Part shown: in pieces, positions 6,589-7,133 of the stretch
Numbering within the stretch: position 1 is the first letter of the stretch
Layout of the letters: the number at the start of each line of letters is the position of its first letter
Made by a program: the position numbers and the translations under genes
The notes under the pieces: generated by a model
The model's database searches: none
Seen by the model: the letters and a program-made list of their open reading frames with translations, nothing else
Told to the model about the DNA's origin: nothing
NCBI GenBank assembly: GCA_937969105.1
Contig: CALBUZ010000134.1
Coordinates: forward strand, 1-7,133
DNA length: 7,133 bases
Source: an uncultured Collinsella sp.
Lineage (GTDB): Bacteria > Actinomycetota > Coriobacteriia > Coriobacteriales > Coriobacteriaceae
Direction: 5' to 3'

Positions 6589-7133
6589 TTGCGTATATAC
6601 CGACGTGAAAAGTATCTGAAGCGAATGCGTGGTTTCTACCACGATGACGGGATGATCAAGGTGATCACCGGTGTTCGCAGATGCGGTAAATCCTGTCTCA
6701 TGCAATCAATCGCAGACGAGCTTGTGGAATCCGGCGTAGCGAGCGACCACATCATCTATATCGACCTCGACTCACGGGAGAACAGGAAGGTCAAGACGAC
6801 CGATGAGCTCGAAAATCTGATTGATATATCGACTCCAGCAGACACTGAGGGGACGAAGTACCTCTTCATCGATGAGATTCAGAACGTAGAGGAATTCGAG
6901 CTGCTCATCAACGGCTACCGGACAGATGGCGGTTGGTCCATCTTCATTACCGGTTCGAATTCATATCTGCTTTCTGGGCAGCTTGTTACAAAGCTGACGG
7001 GTCGCTATATCGAGTTCGAGGTGTTCCCACTCGACTTTGCGGAATATATCGATATGAAGCGTTTTCTCGGCAAGCCTGTCAATGACGTTCTCGTGGGAGA
7101 GTTTACCGAGTACCTGACCCTTGGAGGATTTCC
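6589..7133 (+). CDS. AAA+ ATPase of the DUF4143 type, 5' part
   Basis: The frame runs off the right edge after 181 complete codons. It begins (L/M)RIYRREKYLKRMRGFYHDDG and shows Walker A GVRRCGKSC (28-36), Walker B YLFIDEIQN (91-99), a sensor-like TGSNS (121-125) and the TGRYIEFEVFPLDFAEYI stretch (137-154). These features are typical of the widespread bacterial and archaeal ATPases that carry a C-terminal DUF4143 domain, which would lie mostly beyond the window. The cellular role of that family is poorly defined. I chose TTG at 6589 because AAGGGG lies 6-7 bases upstream and the family usually starts near this point. An in-frame ATG at 6562 would add nine residues but lacks a ribosome binding site and overlaps the likely -10. 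Codon use is more AT-tolerant than in the ABC operon. It is not obviously linked to the hsdS fragment upstream. Confidence 0.88.
   Translation, partial: MRIYRREKYLKRMRGFYHDDGMIKVITGVRRCGKSCLMQSIADELVESGVASDHIIYIDLDSRENRKVKTTDELENLIDISTPADTEGTKYLFIDEIQNVEEFELLINGYRTDGGWSIFITGSNSYLLSGQLVTKLTGRYIEFEVFPLDFAEYIDMKRFLGKPVNDVLVGEFTEYLTLGGF

Noticed and set aside
6412..6705. 97-residue minus-strand frame opposite the start of the ATPase
   Set aside because: It covers the Walker A coding region of the ATPase on the other strand and has no motifs.

Overview
The window looks like a mosaic accessory region from a high-GC Actinomycetota, most likely a gut bacterium. Bifidobacterium is the best guess from the DUF4012 protein, the HsdS tail and the ATPase, while the GC-rich ABC operon reads more like Coriobacteriia (Collinsella/Olsenella type). 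This assignment comes from protein resemblance alone; no search was run.

Layout: (1) 2-787 (+) is a DUF4012-family gene, open at the left edge, interrupted by an in-frame TAG and cut short by an insertion sequence. (2) About 779-3226 is an IS21-family element with apparently intact istA and istB on the minus strand. Its ends carry TTAGTCA-type repeats exactly 23 bp apart. (3) 3270-5974 (-) is a tightly overlapped four-gene operon: ATPase, two permeases and a small membrane-anchored protein. It resembles a LanFEG lantibiotic-immunity ABC transporter followed by a YxeA-like (DUF1093-like) protein. (4) 5975-6169 is a divergent control region with a strong leader hairpin and several palindromes. 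(5) 6170-6271 (+) is the first 33 codons of a TetR-family regulator whose remainder is missing. (6) 6267-6497 (+) is the C-terminal tail of a type I restriction specificity subunit (HsdS) joined directly to the broken tetR. (7) 6507-6555 is an imperfect inverted repeat, followed by the 5' part of a DUF4143-type AAA+ ATPase that runs off the right edge.

How it fits together: the ABC operon would expel a lanthipeptide or similar membrane-active peptide from the membrane, with LanF powering the LanE/LanG membrane pair and the YxeA-like protein acting outside the membrane. No lanthipeptide precursor or modification enzyme is visible, so this would be orphan resistance. The divergent tetR was probably its local repressor, and its truncation suggests the operon may now be derepressed. 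Base composition changes sharply near 3261 and near 6266, so about 3 kb of GC-rich DNA appears inserted between two less GC-rich segments. Three of the genes are broken at or near these junctions (DUF4012, tetR, hsdS), which points to repeated recombination, although an assembly join cannot be excluded from sequence alone.

I did not find a clearly new system. The best leads are the four-component immunity operon with a decapitated regulator, and the phased repeats at the IS ends.
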